Shown here: positions 8,016 through 16,823 of the stretch, piece by piece
Layout: each line of letters begins with the position of its first letter
Numbering within the stretch: the stretch's first letter is position 1
Assembly (NCBI RefSeq): GCF_009707545.1
Contig: NZ_WLYK01000001.1
Span: forward strand, 372,001 to 436,000
Reading direction: 5' to 3'
Source of the DNA: Nakamurella alba
GTDB lineage: Bacteria; Actinomycetota; Actinomycetes; Mycobacteriales; Nakamurellaceae
DNA length: 64,000 nucleotides
The notes under the pieces: model-generated
The model's database searches: none
The model's input: only the letters and a program-made list of their open reading frames with translations
Told to the model about the DNA's origin: nothing
Made by a program: the position numbers and the translations under genes

Positions 8016-10042
8016 CCGCCCCGGTCGACCCGATGGCCGCCGGCTTCGCGCTGCGCGCGACCGGCCTGCTGCGGGACTTCAACCAGGCCGGCCTGCTCGA
8101 CGCCGGCGACGTGCACGTGGCGTCCCGACTCTCGGCACTCGCCGGTGAGACGGACGAGACCGTCTCGCTGGCACTGGCTCTCGCTGTGGCCGCGGTGCGT
8201 GGCGGATCGGTGTGCGTGGACCTGACCGACCCGCCGGTCATCGACACCACCGAGGTGACCTCCGGCGCCACGGCGTCCGGGGCCGGCGTGGCGCCGGAGG
8301 CCGTCCCACCCTGGCCGGAGCCGGGACCCTGGATCGCGGCCGTCCGCCGGAGCCCGCTGACCGCCGACCTGGGGGCCGGGCCGGACCTGTTCGGTACCTG
8401 GTCCGACGACCTCACCGAAGGTTCCCGGCCGCTGCGGTACGACCGGGGCCTGCTCTACCTCGACCGCTACTGGCGGGACGAGTGCGACGTGGCCGCCGAT
8501 CTCGCCGCCCGGGAACGGTCCGCCGGACCGTCGGTCGACGCCGCGAGGCTGGATCGCGCGGTGGTGCGCTACTTCCGCGGCCCCGACGGCGACCCGCGCA
8601 CGGACGACCATGACGACAGGGCCGCGGAGCTGGAGGCGTGGGGGATCACCCGGCGGGCTGCGCGGACCGCGGCCACCCGGTGGACCACCGTGCTCGGCGG
8701 CGGCCCCGGGACCGGGAAGACCACCACCGTGGCCCGGCTCCTCGCCGTGCTCACCGAGATCTCCGATCCCGGCGCGCCCGGCTCCAGGAAACCTGGCAGC
8801 GCCACGGGTGTCGCCCCCGGACCGCTGCGGATCGCCTTGGCCGCGCCGACCGGGAAAGCCGCCGCCCGGCTGCAGGAGGCGGTGACCGCCGAGATCGGCG
8901 CCTCGGTCCGGCCGGTCGCGCCCGAGATCGCCGATCGGCTCGGCGCGCTGCAGGCATCCACCCTGCACCGATTGCTCGGCGCGGTCGGCGGTCGCGGGCT
9001 GACGTTCCGGCACGACCGCACCCACCGGTTGCCGCATGACGTGGTGGTCGTCGACGAGGCCTCGATGATCTCGCTGACCCTGATGGCCCGACTGCTCGCG
9101 GCGATGCGACCGGATGCGCGGCTGGTCCTGGTCGGCGATCCGGCCCAGCTCGCGTCGGTGGAGGCCGGTGCGGTGCTCGCCGACATCGTCGACGGGCTCG
9201 ACGGGCTCGACGGGGCGGGGTCCGCTCCCGTGAGCGGCGAGGAGGTCGACGGCGTCCCGTCCGGGGGCACCGTTCCGGGACGGGCGGCCGGGGCCGGGAT
9301 CGTCCGGCTCGAGCACAACTGGCGGTTCGGCGGCGACATCGCCCTGCTGGCGACGGCGGTGCGCCGCGGTGACATCGACGGGGCCACGGAGATCCTCGAC
9401 GCCTCGGGATCCGCGGTCGAGTTCCTGCCCGACGGCGGCACGGCCGGGGCGCGGGCGGATGTGGTCGCCGCAGGCCGGGACCTGCGGGCCGCCGCGATCG
9501 CCGGTGACGCCGCAGCTGCGCTGCGCCACCTGGACGCGCACCGTCTGCTGTGCGCTCACCGGGCGGGGCCGACCGGCGTCGATCACTGGCGCCGACAGGT
9601 GGAGGCTTGGCTCGCCGCCGACCGCGGTGAGCCGGAGAGCGGGCCCTGGTACCCGGGGCGCCCGGTGCTGATCACCGCGAACGACTACCCGCTGGGCCTG
9701 TTCAACGGCGACACCGGTGTGGTCGTGCTCGACGCCGACGGCGAGCCACGGGTGGTGTTCGCCCGCGGCACTGGCACCGTGTCCTTCCGGCCGACCCGGT
9801 TGGACCGGTTCGAGACCGTGCATGCGATGACGGTGCACCGCAGCCAGGGGAGCCAGTTCGGCACGGTCACCCTGGTGCTGCCGGAGGTCGGGTCTCCGCT
9901 GCTCACCCGGGAACTGCTCTACACCGCCATCACCCGCGCCCGGAACAAGGTCCGGATCCTCGGCGACCGGGAGGCCTTCGCCGCGGCCGTCGCACGGCCC
10001 GCCGCCCGGGCCAGCGGCCTGCGGGGCCGGTTGGGTGGCTGA
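8012..10042 (+). CDS. recD: Exodeoxyribonuclease V subunit alpha (RecD helicase)
   Basis: This encodes 676 residues of a 5'-3' superfamily 1B helicase, the fast motor of RecBCD. Walker A is GGPGTGKTTT near residues 229-238. The DEAD-like Walker B is VVVDEASMISL, and the C-terminus carries the UvrD-like motif VHRSQGSQFGTV and LLYTAITRAR. ATG 8012 overlaps the recB stop (ATGA) and gives the standard N-terminus; the frame continues upstream but inside recB. With recC and recB it forms a complete operon in the order C-B-D. Many actinobacteria rely on AdnAB instead, so a full RecBCD is worth noting. Confidence 0.95.
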   Translation: MTAPVDPMAAGFALRATGLLRDFNQAGLLDAGDVHVASRLSALAGETDETVSLALALAVAAVRGGSVCVDLTDPPVIDTTEVTSGATASGAGVAPEAVPPWPEPGPWIAAVRRSPLTADLGAGPDLFGTWSDDLTEGSRPLRYDRGLLYLDRYWRDECDVAADLAARERSAGPSVDAARLDRAVVRYFRGPDGDPRTDDHDDRAAELEAWGITRRAARTAATRWTTVLGGGPGTGKTTTVARLLAVLTEISDPGAPGSRKPGSATGVAPGPLRIALAAPTGKAAARLQEAVTAEIGASVRPVAPEIADRLGALQASTLHRLLGAVGGRGLTFRHDRTHRLPHDVVVVDEASMISLTLMARLLAAMRPDARLVLVGDPAQLASVEAGAVLADIVDGLDGLDGAGSAPVSGEEVDGVPSGGTVPGRAAGAGIVRLEHNWRFGGDIALLATAVRRGDIDGATEILDASGSAVEFLPDGGTAGARADVVAAGRDLRAAAIAGDAAAALRHLDAHRLLCAHRAGPTGVDHWRRQVEAWLAADRGEPESGPWYPGRPVLITANDYPLGLFNGDTGVVVLDADGEPRVVFARGTGTVSFRPTRLDRFETVHAMTVHRSQGSQFGTVTLVLPEVGSPLLTRELLYTAITRARNKVRILGDREAFAAAVARPAARASGLRGRLGG

Positions 10043-10250
10043 GATCGGGCGGCCTCGGGCGGGCTCGGGCGGCCTCGGGTGGGTGCGGTGATCCCTGAAG
10101 GCCGGCGACCACCCGGAGGCCGGGCCCTGTGCCGGGCGGACCGGTCACCTCTGGCACACCGACCGGGAGCCGCGGAGTGTGGTGAGGACGCGATCAGAGC
10201 CGGTCGGCGACGCCCGATGCGACGATCCCGACGACCCCGGCCCTGCGGTC

Positions 10251-10302
10251 GACAGCACCCGGGTGTCGGAGCCGACAGCACCCGGGTGTCGGAGCCGACA
10301 GC
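10251..10302. repeat. 23-bp direct repeat, about 2.3 copies
   Basis: The unit starts GACAGCACCCGGGTGTCGG and occurs at 10251-10273 and 10274-10296, identical by eye, followed by GACAGC of a third copy. Each unit contains the palindrome CACCCGGGTG, so transcribed RNA could form alternating hairpins. Function is unknown. Confidence 0.75.
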
Positions 10303-10350
10303 GGGGGTGACGTAGGTCGCGGTCGCCGACCCGCCGGCCGGACGTACGGT

Positions 10351-10366
10351 GTGAACCTGGGTTCAC
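10351..10366. promoter_or_regulatory. Palindrome upstream of thiolase (candidate operator)
   Basis: The sequence is GTGAACC-TG-GGTTCAC, a perfect 7-bp inverted repeat with a 2-bp centre, 47 bp before the thiolase start. Size and symmetry fit a TetR/GntR-type operator. The cognate regulator is not identifiable in the window. Confidence 0.5.
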
Positions 10367-10413
10367 CAATGCCGCCGGCCTGACGCGGGCCGGCCGTAGC
10401 GCGAGGAGGCGCC

Positions 10414-11610
10414 GTGGCGCACGCCGTGATCGTCGATGCCGTTCGTACCGCGAGTGGCAAGGGCAAGATGGGCGGGTCGTTGTCGGGCCTGCATCCGGTG
10501 GATCTGCTGGCGCAGACCATCAAGGGGTTGGTGGACCGGTCGGGTATCGACCCGGCGGTGATCGACGACGTGATCGCCGGCTGCGTGGGCCAGGCGGGGG
10601 AGCAGTCGTTCAACATCGCCCGCAACGCGGCGCTGGCGGCCGGGTTGCCGGTGGAGGTGCCCGGCACGTCGGTGGACCGGCAGTGCGGTTCCAGCCAGCA
10701 GGCGGCGCACTTCGCGGCGCAGGGCGTGATCGCCGGCGCCTACGACGTGGTCATCGCGGGTGGCGTGGAGTCGATGAGCCGCGTGCCGATGGGCTCGCAC
10801 TCGATGGGCAAGGACCCGTTCGGCCCGATGATGCACGCCCGGTTCGCCGCGGATCCGCTGGTGCCGCAGGGTATCTCGGCGGAGCTGATCGCGGCGCAGT
10901 GGAAGTTCGACCGGGAGGACCTGGACAGCTACGCCGCCCGGTCGCACCAGCGGGCCGCCGCCACCGCCGCGGCCGGCGGGTTCGCAAGGGAGATCCTGCC
11001 GCTGCCGGTGACCGCCGCCGACGGCAGCCAGGTCACTTTCGCGGCCGACGAGACGGTGCGCGCCTCGACCACGGTGGAGGGCCTGGCCGGGCTCAAGCCC
11101 GCGTTCCAGACCGAGGAGTACGCGCAGCGGTTCCCGCAGATCGGCTGGCACATCACTCCGGGCAACTCCTCGCCGTTCACCGACGGGGCCTCGGCGGTGC
11201 TGATCATGAGCGAGCAGCGGGCCAAGGAGCTGGGCCTGACCCCGCGGGCCCGGTTCCACAGCTTCGCGGTCACCGGCGACGACCCGCTGATGATGCTGAC
11301 CGGCCCGATCCCGGCGACCCGGAAGATCCTGGGCCGCAGCGGCCTGTCCATCGACGACCTGGACGCCTACGAGGTCAACGAGGCGTTCGCGTCGGTGCCG
11401 CTGGCCTGGCAGCAGGAGTTCGGCGCGGATCCGGAGAAGCTCAACCCGCGCGGTGGGGCGATCGCGCTCGGCCACCCGCTCGGCGCGTCCGGCACCAAGC
11501 TGCTCACCACGATGCTGCACCACCTCGAGGACACGGGCGGCCGCTACGGCCTGCAGACCATGTGCGAGGGCGGCGGCATGGCCAACGCCCTCATCCTCGA
11601 GCGTCTCTGA
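10414..11610 (+). CDS. Acetyl-CoA C-acyltransferase (thiolase)
   Basis: This 398-residue thiolase cleaves 3-ketoacyl-CoA with CoA, or condenses two acyl-CoAs. The nucleophilic cysteine is C91 (VDRQCGSSQQ), the catalytic histidine is H354 (ALGHPLGAS) and the second cysteine is C384 (MCEGGG). All three match the degradative thiolase arrangement. GTG 10414 follows a GAGGAG sequence. The gene stands alone, with a palindrome before it and a 23-bp perfect hairpin after it. Substrate chain length cannot be read. Fatty-acid or steroid side-chain beta-oxidation is likely, and a biosynthetic acetoacetyl-CoA role is possible. Confidence 0.93.
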   Translation: MAHAVIVDAVRTASGKGKMGGSLSGLHPVDLLAQTIKGLVDRSGIDPAVIDDVIAGCVGQAGEQSFNIARNAALAAGLPVEVPGTSVDRQCGSSQQAAHFAAQGVIAGAYDVVIAGGVESMSRVPMGSHSMGKDPFGPMMHARFAADPLVPQGISAELIAAQWKFDREDLDSYAARSHQRAAATAAAGGFAREILPLPVTAADGSQVTFAADETVRASTTVEGLAGLKPAFQTEEYAQRFPQIGWHITPGNSSPFTDGASAVLIMSEQRAKELGLTPRARFHSFAVTGDDPLMMLTGPIPATRKILGRSGLSIDDLDAYEVNEAFASVPLAWQQEFGADPEKLNPRGGAIALGHPLGASGTKLLTTMLHHLEDTGGRYGLQTMCEGGGMANALILERL

Positions 11611-11639
11611 GACCGCACCACAGCACACCTGCCCGACGG

Positions 11640-11693
11640 CAGGACTGCGGGTGCCGGCACCCGGCAGAGCGGGTGCCGGCACCCGCAGTCCTG
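11640..11693 (+). terminator. Strong hairpin after thiolase gene
   Basis: A perfect 23-bp inverted repeat has arms 11640-11662 and 11671-11693 and an 8-nt loop. Each arm contains the palindrome GGGTGCCGGCACCC. There is no U-tract, as is usual in high-GC actinobacteria. It starts 29 nt after the stop codon. Confidence 0.75.
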
Positions 11694-11725
11694 GGCGTCC
11701 GGCGGGTGAACTGACGGGATCTGGT

Positions 11726-11743
11726 CAGTTCTGTTCAGAACTG
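11726..11743. promoter_or_regulatory. Palindrome CAGTTCTG-TT-CAGAACTG upstream of ppdK
   Basis: This is an 18-bp perfect inverted repeat with a 2-bp centre, 221 bp before the ppdK start and beyond the thiolase terminator. It is a candidate operator for ppdK. The binding protein is unknown. Confidence 0.5.
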
Positions 11744-11963
11744 CGATCCCCAAGGTCGAACAGCCCCGCGCACGACTCCCCATGACAGCGTTGCCATCAG
11801 CGCACTTTCGATCGTCTGATTCGATCCAGAGACTGAAATCCCTTTCCGGGCAATCCTCTTGGTGAACAGTGCGTGCCATCCTTGCTCCCTCATCCGGACG
11901 CGGGCGTCGAGGTGTCGCCCCACGAAGGCGCACCGACCGGCCCGCCGTGTGCAAGGAGCCGCC

Positions 11964-14675
11964 GTGACGAAGTACGTCTACAAGTTCACCGAGGGCGACA
12001 AGGACCAGAAGGATCTGCTCGGCGGCAAGGGCGCGAACCTCGCGGAGATGACCCGGCTCGGCCTGCCGGTACCACCCGGGTTCACCATCTCGACCGAGGC
12101 CTGCCGGGAGTACCTGGCGCAGGGTGCGGAGCCCGGCGAACTGCGCGTGCAGGTGACCATGGCGCTGCGCAACCTGGAGGACGAGACCAACCGCCGGCTC
12201 GGCGACCGGCACGACCCGCTCCTGGTGAGTGTCCGCTCCGGGGCGAAGTTCTCGATGCCGGGCATGATGGAGACGGTGCTGAACGTCGGGCTGAACGATG
12301 CCAGCGTCAAGGGTCTCGCCGAGGCCAGTGGCGACGAGCGGTTCGCCTGGGACTCCTACCGCCGGTTGCTGCAGATGTTCGGCCGTACCGTCCTTGACAT
12401 CCCCGGCGAGGTCTTTTCCGACGCGATCGACAAGGCCAAGGCCACCCGGGGCGTGCTGTCCGACGTCGACCTGGACGTCGACGACCTGCGAGGGCTCGTC
12501 CGCGAGTTCAAGGACGCGGTGCTGGAGCACAGCGGGGCCGAGTTCCCGCAGCATCCGCGCGAACAGCTGGACATGGCGATCCGCGCCGTCTTCGACTCCT
12601 GGAACACCGACCGGGCCCGGCTCTACCGGCGCCGCGAGCGCATCCCGCAGGACCTGGGCACCGCGGTCAACGTCTGCACCATGGTCTTCGGCAACCTGGG
12701 CTCCACCAGCGGCACCGGAGTCGCCTTCACCCGGGACCCGGCGACCGGGCGGCCCGGCGCCTACGGCGACTACCTGCCCAATGCGCAGGGCGAGGACGTC
12801 GTCGCCGGCATCCGGAACACGCTGTCCCTGGAGGATCTGGCTGCCTCCGACCCGGCCTCGCACGCCCAGCTGCAGAAGGTCATGCGGCGGCTGGAGAACC
12901 ACTACCGCGACCTGTGCGACATCGAGTTCACCGTCGAACGCGGCCAGCTGTGGATGCTGCAGACCCGGGTCGGCAAGCGCACTGCCGCTGCGGCCTTCCG
13001 GATCGCCTCGCACCTGGTCGACGAGCAGCTGATCACCATGGACGAGGCCCTGTCCCGGGTGTCCGGGAACCAGTTGGCGCAGTTGATGTTCCCGCAGTTC
13101 GACCCGAAGGCCGAACGCACCCGGCTCACCAGGGGGATGGCCGCCTCCCCGGGTGCGGCCGTCGGCAAGGTGGTGTTCACCTCCGCCGAGGCGACCCGCC
13201 GCGCGGCCGAGGGCGACACGGTGATCCTGGTCCGCAAGGAGACCAACCCGGACGACCTCGAGGGCATGCTGGCGGCCGAGGGCATCCTCACCGCGCGCGG
13301 CGGGAAGACCAGTCACGCAGCGGTTGTCGCCCGTGGCATGGGCAAGACGTGTGTCTGCGGCGCCGAGGAGCTCGAGGTCGATGCGGTCGCCAAGCGGGTG
13401 CAGGTGGGCTCCACGGTCATTGCCGAGGGCGATCTGATCTCCATCGACGGCTCCACCGGCGAGGTGTTCATCGGTGCGCTCGAGGTCGTCCCGTCGCCGG
13501 TCGAGACCTACCTCGAACACGGCCTGGAGCGGGCAGTGGCCGAGGTGGACGAGCAGACCGCCGAACTGGTGCAGGCCGTCGACCGGTTGCTCGGGCATGC
13601 AGACCAGCGCCGCCGACTGCAGGTGCGGACCAATGCGGACACCGCCGAGGACGCACTCCGGGCACGGAGTCTCGGTGCGCAGGGCATCGGTCTGTGCCGG
13701 ACCGAGCACATGTTCCTCGGTGACCGCCGGGCGTTGATCGAGCGGGTCATCCTGGCCGACGACGCCGCCGGCCGGGACGAGGCTCTCGCGGCGTTGCTGC
13801 CGCTGCAGCGGCAGGACTTCGAGGACCTGCTGACGGCGATGGACGGGCTGCCGGTCACCATCCGGCTGCTCGACCCGCCGCTGCACGAGTTCCTGCCCGA
13901 CCGCACCGATCTCGCCGTCAAGGTGGCGCTCGCCGGAGCGGCCGGCACCGACACGGAGGAGACCCGGCAGGACAGGCAGATGCTGTGGGCCGTGGAGCGG
14001 ATGCACGAGTCGAACCCGATGCTGGGGTTGCGCGGTGTCCGGCTCGGCCTGCTGGTGCCCGGTCTGTTCGCGCTGCAGGTACGGGCGATCGCCGAGGCGA
14101 CGGTCGCCCGGCGCCGGGCCGGCGGCGACCCGAAGGTCGAGATCATGGTCCCGCTGGTCGGTTCCGTGATGGAGCTCTACCTGGTCCGCGACGAGTCGGA
14201 CGGCATCATCGCGGAAGTTGCTGCGGCGGAGGACATTCCGCTGCAGATCCCGATCGGCACGATGATCGAGCTGCCGCGGGCCGCGCTCACCGCGCACCGG
14301 ATCGCCGACGCCGCGGACTTCTTCTCCTTCGGCACCAACGACCTGACCCAGACGACCTGGGGCTTCTCCCGGGACGACGTCGAGGCGGCGGTGTTCGCCG
14401 CCTACCTGGAGAAGGGCGTGTTCACCATCTCGCCGTTCGAGGCGATCGACGCCGACGGCGTCGGCCGCCTCGTGCAGATCGCCGCGAAGGAGGGGCGGCG
14501 CACGAAACCCGAACTGAAGCTGGGTGTCTGCGGCGAGCACGGCGGTGACCCGGAGTCCATCCACTTCTTCCACGCCACCGGGCTGGACTACGTGTCCTGC
14601 TCGCCGTTCCGGGTCCCGGTGGCCCGGTTGGAGGCGGGGCGGGCCGCCGTCCACGGGGAGCCGGCCCGCCGCTGA
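11964..14675 (+). CDS. ppdK: Pyruvate, phosphate dikinase
   Basis: This 903-residue enzyme interconverts pyruvate + ATP + Pi with PEP + AMP + PPi, linking glycolysis and gluconeogenesis. It opens VYKFTEGDKDQKDLLGGKGA with the ATP-grasp N-domain. The phosphorylated histidine is H451 in GGKTSHAAVVARG. The C-terminal PEP/pyruvate TIM barrel carries GTNDLTQTTWGFSRDD and CGEHGGDP, with the catalytic cysteine near residue 856. GTG 11964 sits behind AAGGAG and gives the conserved N-terminus. Length matches bacterial PPDKs. It is a single-gene unit flanked by hairpins, and no PPDK regulatory protein is adjacent. Confidence 0.97.
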   Translation: MTKYVYKFTEGDKDQKDLLGGKGANLAEMTRLGLPVPPGFTISTEACREYLAQGAEPGELRVQVTMALRNLEDETNRRLGDRHDPLLVSVRSGAKFSMPGMMETVLNVGLNDASVKGLAEASGDERFAWDSYRRLLQMFGRTVLDIPGEVFSDAIDKAKATRGVLSDVDLDVDDLRGLVREFKDAVLEHSGAEFPQHPREQLDMAIRAVFDSWNTDRARLYRRRERIPQDLGTAVNVCTMVFGNLGSTSGTGVAFTRDPATGRPGAYGDYLPNAQGEDVVAGIRNTLSLEDLAASDPASHAQLQKVMRRLENHYRDLCDIEFTVERGQLWMLQTRVGKRTAAAAFRIASHLVDEQLITMDEALSRVSGNQLAQLMFPQFDPKAERTRLTRGMAASPGAAVGKVVFTSAEATRRAAEGDTVILVRKETNPDDLEGMLAAEGILTARGGKTSHAAVVARGMGKTCVCGAEELEVDAVAKRVQVGSTVIAEGDLISIDGSTGEVFIGALEVVPSPVETYLEHGLERAVAEVDEQTAELVQAVDRLLGHADQRRRLQVRTNADTAEDALRARSLGAQGIGLCRTEHMFLGDRRALIERVILADDAAGRDEALAALLPLQRQDFEDLLTAMDGLPVTIRLLDPPLHEFLPDRTDLAVKVALAGAAGTDTEETRQDRQMLWAVERMHESNPMLGLRGVRLGLLVPGLFALQVRAIAEATVARRRAGGDPKVEIMVPLVGSVMELYLVRDESDGIIAEVAAAEDIPLQIPIGTMIELPRAALTAHRIADAADFFSFGTNDLTQTTWGFSRDDVEAAVFAAYLEKGVFTISPFEAIDADGVGRLVQIAAKEGRRTKPELKLGVCGEHGGDPESIHFFHATGLDYVSCSPFRVPVARLEAGRAAVHGEPARR

Positions 14676-14697
14676 TCCGGCGCAGCGCCGGGGGCGC

Positions 14698-14727
14698 AGG
14701 GGGCCGACGTGGTAGCGTCGGCCCCCT
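14698..14727 (+). terminator. Hairpin terminator after ppdK
   Basis: A perfect 12-bp inverted repeat has arms AGGGGGCCGACG and CGTCGGCCCCCT around the loop TGGTAG. It lies 22 nt after the ppdK stop and immediately before the NUDIX gene. Confidence 0.8.
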
Positions 14728-14766
14728 GCCCTCGTGAGACCGCTGATCAGGAGCCCGATCCCACCG

Positions 14767-15255
14767 ATGCCGAGCGCACTGCACTCACTGAAGTCCACGG
14801 CCCGGACGGTCGCCTACTCCGCGTTCGGCAAGCTGCCGCCGCGGGTCCGCCGGGGCCTGGTCGGAGTGCTCACGCCGTCCTTCACCGTCGGCGCGCTGGC
14901 GATCCTGCACGACGGCGACAAGATCCTGTTCGTCCGGCAGCTGCACCGGCCCGGGTTGGCGCTGCCGGGCGGGCTGCTCAAGAAGGGCGAGTCGGCGCGG
15001 ACCGGATTGGCCCGGGAGCTGTCCGAGGAGATCGGCGTCGATCCGACCGGGCTGGCACCGGCGCCCGACACCGCTCACGTCGATCCGGCCAAGAAGCGCG
15101 TCGACCTGATCTGGCTGCTGCCGACCGACCGGCAGCAGGTCGAGGTGGCCACCGGCTCCGAGGTGCTGTCCTACGAGTGGCGCACGGCCGCCGACGGCGA
15201 GCTGACCCCGCAGACCAAGGAGATCCTGGCCGGGATCGCCTCCCGCCTGCCCTGA
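14767..15255 (+). CDS. NUDIX hydrolase
   Basis: This 162-residue NUDIX protein has a complete Nudix box, G-x5-E-x7-REL-x-EE-x-G, visible as GLLKKGESARTGLARELSEEIG. That run is centred on the conserved glutamates that bind the metal. The first residues form a short basic/hydrophobic region before the domain (FTVGALAILHDGDKILFV). Substrate is unknown; the family cleaves nucleoside diphosphates linked to other groups. ATG 14767 is preferred, with AGGAG 13 nt upstream. GTG 14734 in the same frame is possible but lacks a ribosome site and abuts the ppdK terminator. Confidence 0.88.
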   Translation: MPSALHSLKSTARTVAYSAFGKLPPRVRRGLVGVLTPSFTVGALAILHDGDKILFVRQLHRPGLALPGGLLKKGESARTGLARELSEEIGVDPTGLAPAPDTAHVDPAKKRVDLIWLLPTDRQQVEVATGSEVLSYEWRTAADGELTPQTKEILAGIASRLP

Positions 15256-15288
15256 TCGGCGGGGTGCTGCGATGACACGGATCCAGCC

Positions 15289-16074
15289 GTGACAACTGTG
15301 CCGGAGCCGGCCGGGGTGGTGCTCGCCGCGGGCCGCGGGTCCCGGATGAGCCCGCTGACCGATGTGGTGCCCAAGCCGCTGCTCACCGTCGGCAACGTGT
15401 CCCTGCTGGAGCTGGCGATCCGCCGGATGGAGCGACTGACCTCGTCGCTCGCCGTCAACGCCCACCACCTGGCGGACCAGATCGCCGCCGCGGCCGGGCA
15501 ACTGCACCCCGGCATCGAGGTGTCGTTCGAGCGGGAGAGGCTGCTCGGCACCGCCGGTGCGCTCTGGCAGCTGCGGGACTGGATCGACGGTCGGCCGGTG
15601 GTGGTGGCCAACAGCGACGTCTGGTTGCAGGGCCCGGTCGACCAGCTGCTCGAGGGCTGGGACGGCCGCCGGCCGCGGCTGCTGGTCAAGGACATGGGCC
15701 GGCCGGCCGACTTCGGCACGCTGCGGTTCCTCGGGGTGTCCACCGTTCCGGCGGACGTGGCCGCCCGGCTCGGCCCGGATCCGGACGGGTTGTACGCGGC
15801 GGTCTGGAAGAACGCCCACGCGTCGGGGGGACTGGAGTTCGTCGAGGTGGTGGGCGAGGCCCACGACTGCGGCACCCCGGCCGAGTTCCTCACCGCCAAC
15901 CAGCTCGCCGCCGGCACCGACTCGGTGGTCGCGCCGGATGCCGTGGTGGAGGGGACGATCCGCGAGGTGGTGCTGCTTCCCGGCGCCCGGGTGGCGGCGG
16001 GGGAGCACCTCGAGCGGGCGATCCGGGACGCCTGCGGCCACACGCTGGACGCGGGCGATACAGTCCGCCCGTGA
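15289..16074 (+). CDS. Sugar-1-phosphate nucleotidyltransferase
   Basis: This 261-residue protein of the NTP_transferase family couples a sugar-1-phosphate to an NTP, giving an activated NDP-sugar. The signature appears at the N-terminus as VVLAAGRGSRMSPLTD followed by PKPLLTVG. A middle motif LLGTAGAL and metal-binding NSDVW also fit. Length and arrangement resemble MurU-like and RmlA-like cytosolic enzymes, without the C-terminal hexapeptide repeat seen in GlmU. GTG 15289 comes 33 bp after the NUDIX stop. The stop overlaps the next gene by 4 bp (GTGA). The sugar is not determinable. Confidence 0.87.
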   Translation: MTTVPEPAGVVLAAGRGSRMSPLTDVVPKPLLTVGNVSLLELAIRRMERLTSSLAVNAHHLADQIAAAAGQLHPGIEVSFERERLLGTAGALWQLRDWIDGRPVVVANSDVWLQGPVDQLLEGWDGRRPRLLVKDMGRPADFGTLRFLGVSTVPADVAARLGPDPDGLYAAVWKNAHASGGLEFVEVVGEAHDCGTPAEFLTANQLAAGTDSVVAPDAVVEGTIREVVLLPGARVAAGEHLERAIRDACGHTLDAGDTVRP

Positions 16075-16724
16075 CCGCCCCCGGTACCACCCGTACCCAT
16101 GTGCCCGCCTGGCACCGGCTGCTGGGTCTGCTGCGGATCGCCTTCGCGCTGGCCACGTTGGCCGCCGTCATCGGGCAGATCGTCATCTCGACGGGACGTC
16201 CCGGGTTCCGGGTGGACAACTTCTTCTCGTTCTTCACGATCGAGTCGAACGTGCTGAACATGGTGGTGATGGGCGCCGCAGGGGTGCTTGCGCTCTCCGG
16301 TCGGTCGGCCACCCGGCTCGCCGCCTGGCGTGGGGCTGCCACGCTCTACATGACGATCACCGGTATCGTGTACGTCACGCTGCTGTCCGGTCTCGAGGCC
16401 TCGCTGCAGACGGCGACGCCGTGGGTGAACACGATCCTGCACTACCTGATGCCGGTGGTTGCGCTGGTCGACTTCCTCGTCGACCGCACGGTGCGGCCGC
16501 TCGGGTTCGTCCGGCCGGGGCTGTTCTGGCTGATCTTCCCGTTGCTCTACCTGATCTACAGCGAGATCCGCGGGCCGATCATCGACTGGTACCCCTACCC
16601 GTTCCTGAACCCGGACAACGGGATCGGCGGAGTGGTGGTGGCGAGCCTGGGCATCGCGGTGCTGGCCGTCGTGCTGACCTGGCTGCTCTGCTTCTCGACC
16701 CGGGCACGCACGCCTCGTCCGTAG
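16071..16724 (+). CDS. Pr6Pr-family integral membrane protein
   Basis: This 217-residue protein has about six hydrophobic segments, starting at LLGLLRIAFALATLAAVIGQ. The motif FFTIESNVLN and the block LHYLMPVVALVDFLVD are typical of Pr6Pr (FAR-17a/AIG1-like) bacterial membrane proteins. Eukaryotic relatives hydrolyse fatty-acid esters, but the bacterial function is not established. It is translationally coupled to the nucleotidyltransferase by a GTGA overlap, which may only reflect compact organisation. Confidence 0.83.
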   Translation: MTAPGTTRTHVPAWHRLLGLLRIAFALATLAAVIGQIVISTGRPGFRVDNFFSFFTIESNVLNMVVMGAAGVLALSGRSATRLAAWRGAATLYMTITGIVYVTLLSGLEASLQTATPWVNTILHYLMPVVALVDFLVDRTVRPLGFVRPGLFWLIFPLLYLIYSEIRGPIIDWYPYPFLNPDNGIGGVVVASLGIAVLAVVLTWLLCFSTRARTPRP

Positions 16725-16823
16725 ATCGCCGGCGGCTGCCCCCGATCTCGGGTGGCCGATGTCGTCAGGCCGGCGTTGGTCGGCCACCGTTCGTCAGGCC
16801 ACCCCGGCCTCGGATCTCCGGCG

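Larger units (their letters stand above)
10043..10413. other. Intergenic region between recD and thiolase
   Basis: This 371-bp gap has no convincing gene. It holds short GGGCGGCCTCGGGC-type repeats just after recD (about 10047-10080), a 23-bp direct repeat at 10251-10302 and a palindrome at 10351-10366 in front of the thiolase gene. Confidence 0.6.
11611..11963. other. Intergenic region between thiolase and ppdK
   Basis: This 353-bp gap contains a strong hairpin terminator (11640-11693) and an 18-bp palindrome (11726-11743). A relatively A/T-richer stretch around 11780-11875 probably contains the ppdK promoter, although no clean -35/-10 pair is evident. Confidence 0.6.

Noticed and set aside
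11544-14798. Minus-strand open frame opposite ppdK
   Set aside because: PPDK on the plus strand is complete. The antisense product is composition-driven and has no domain pattern.
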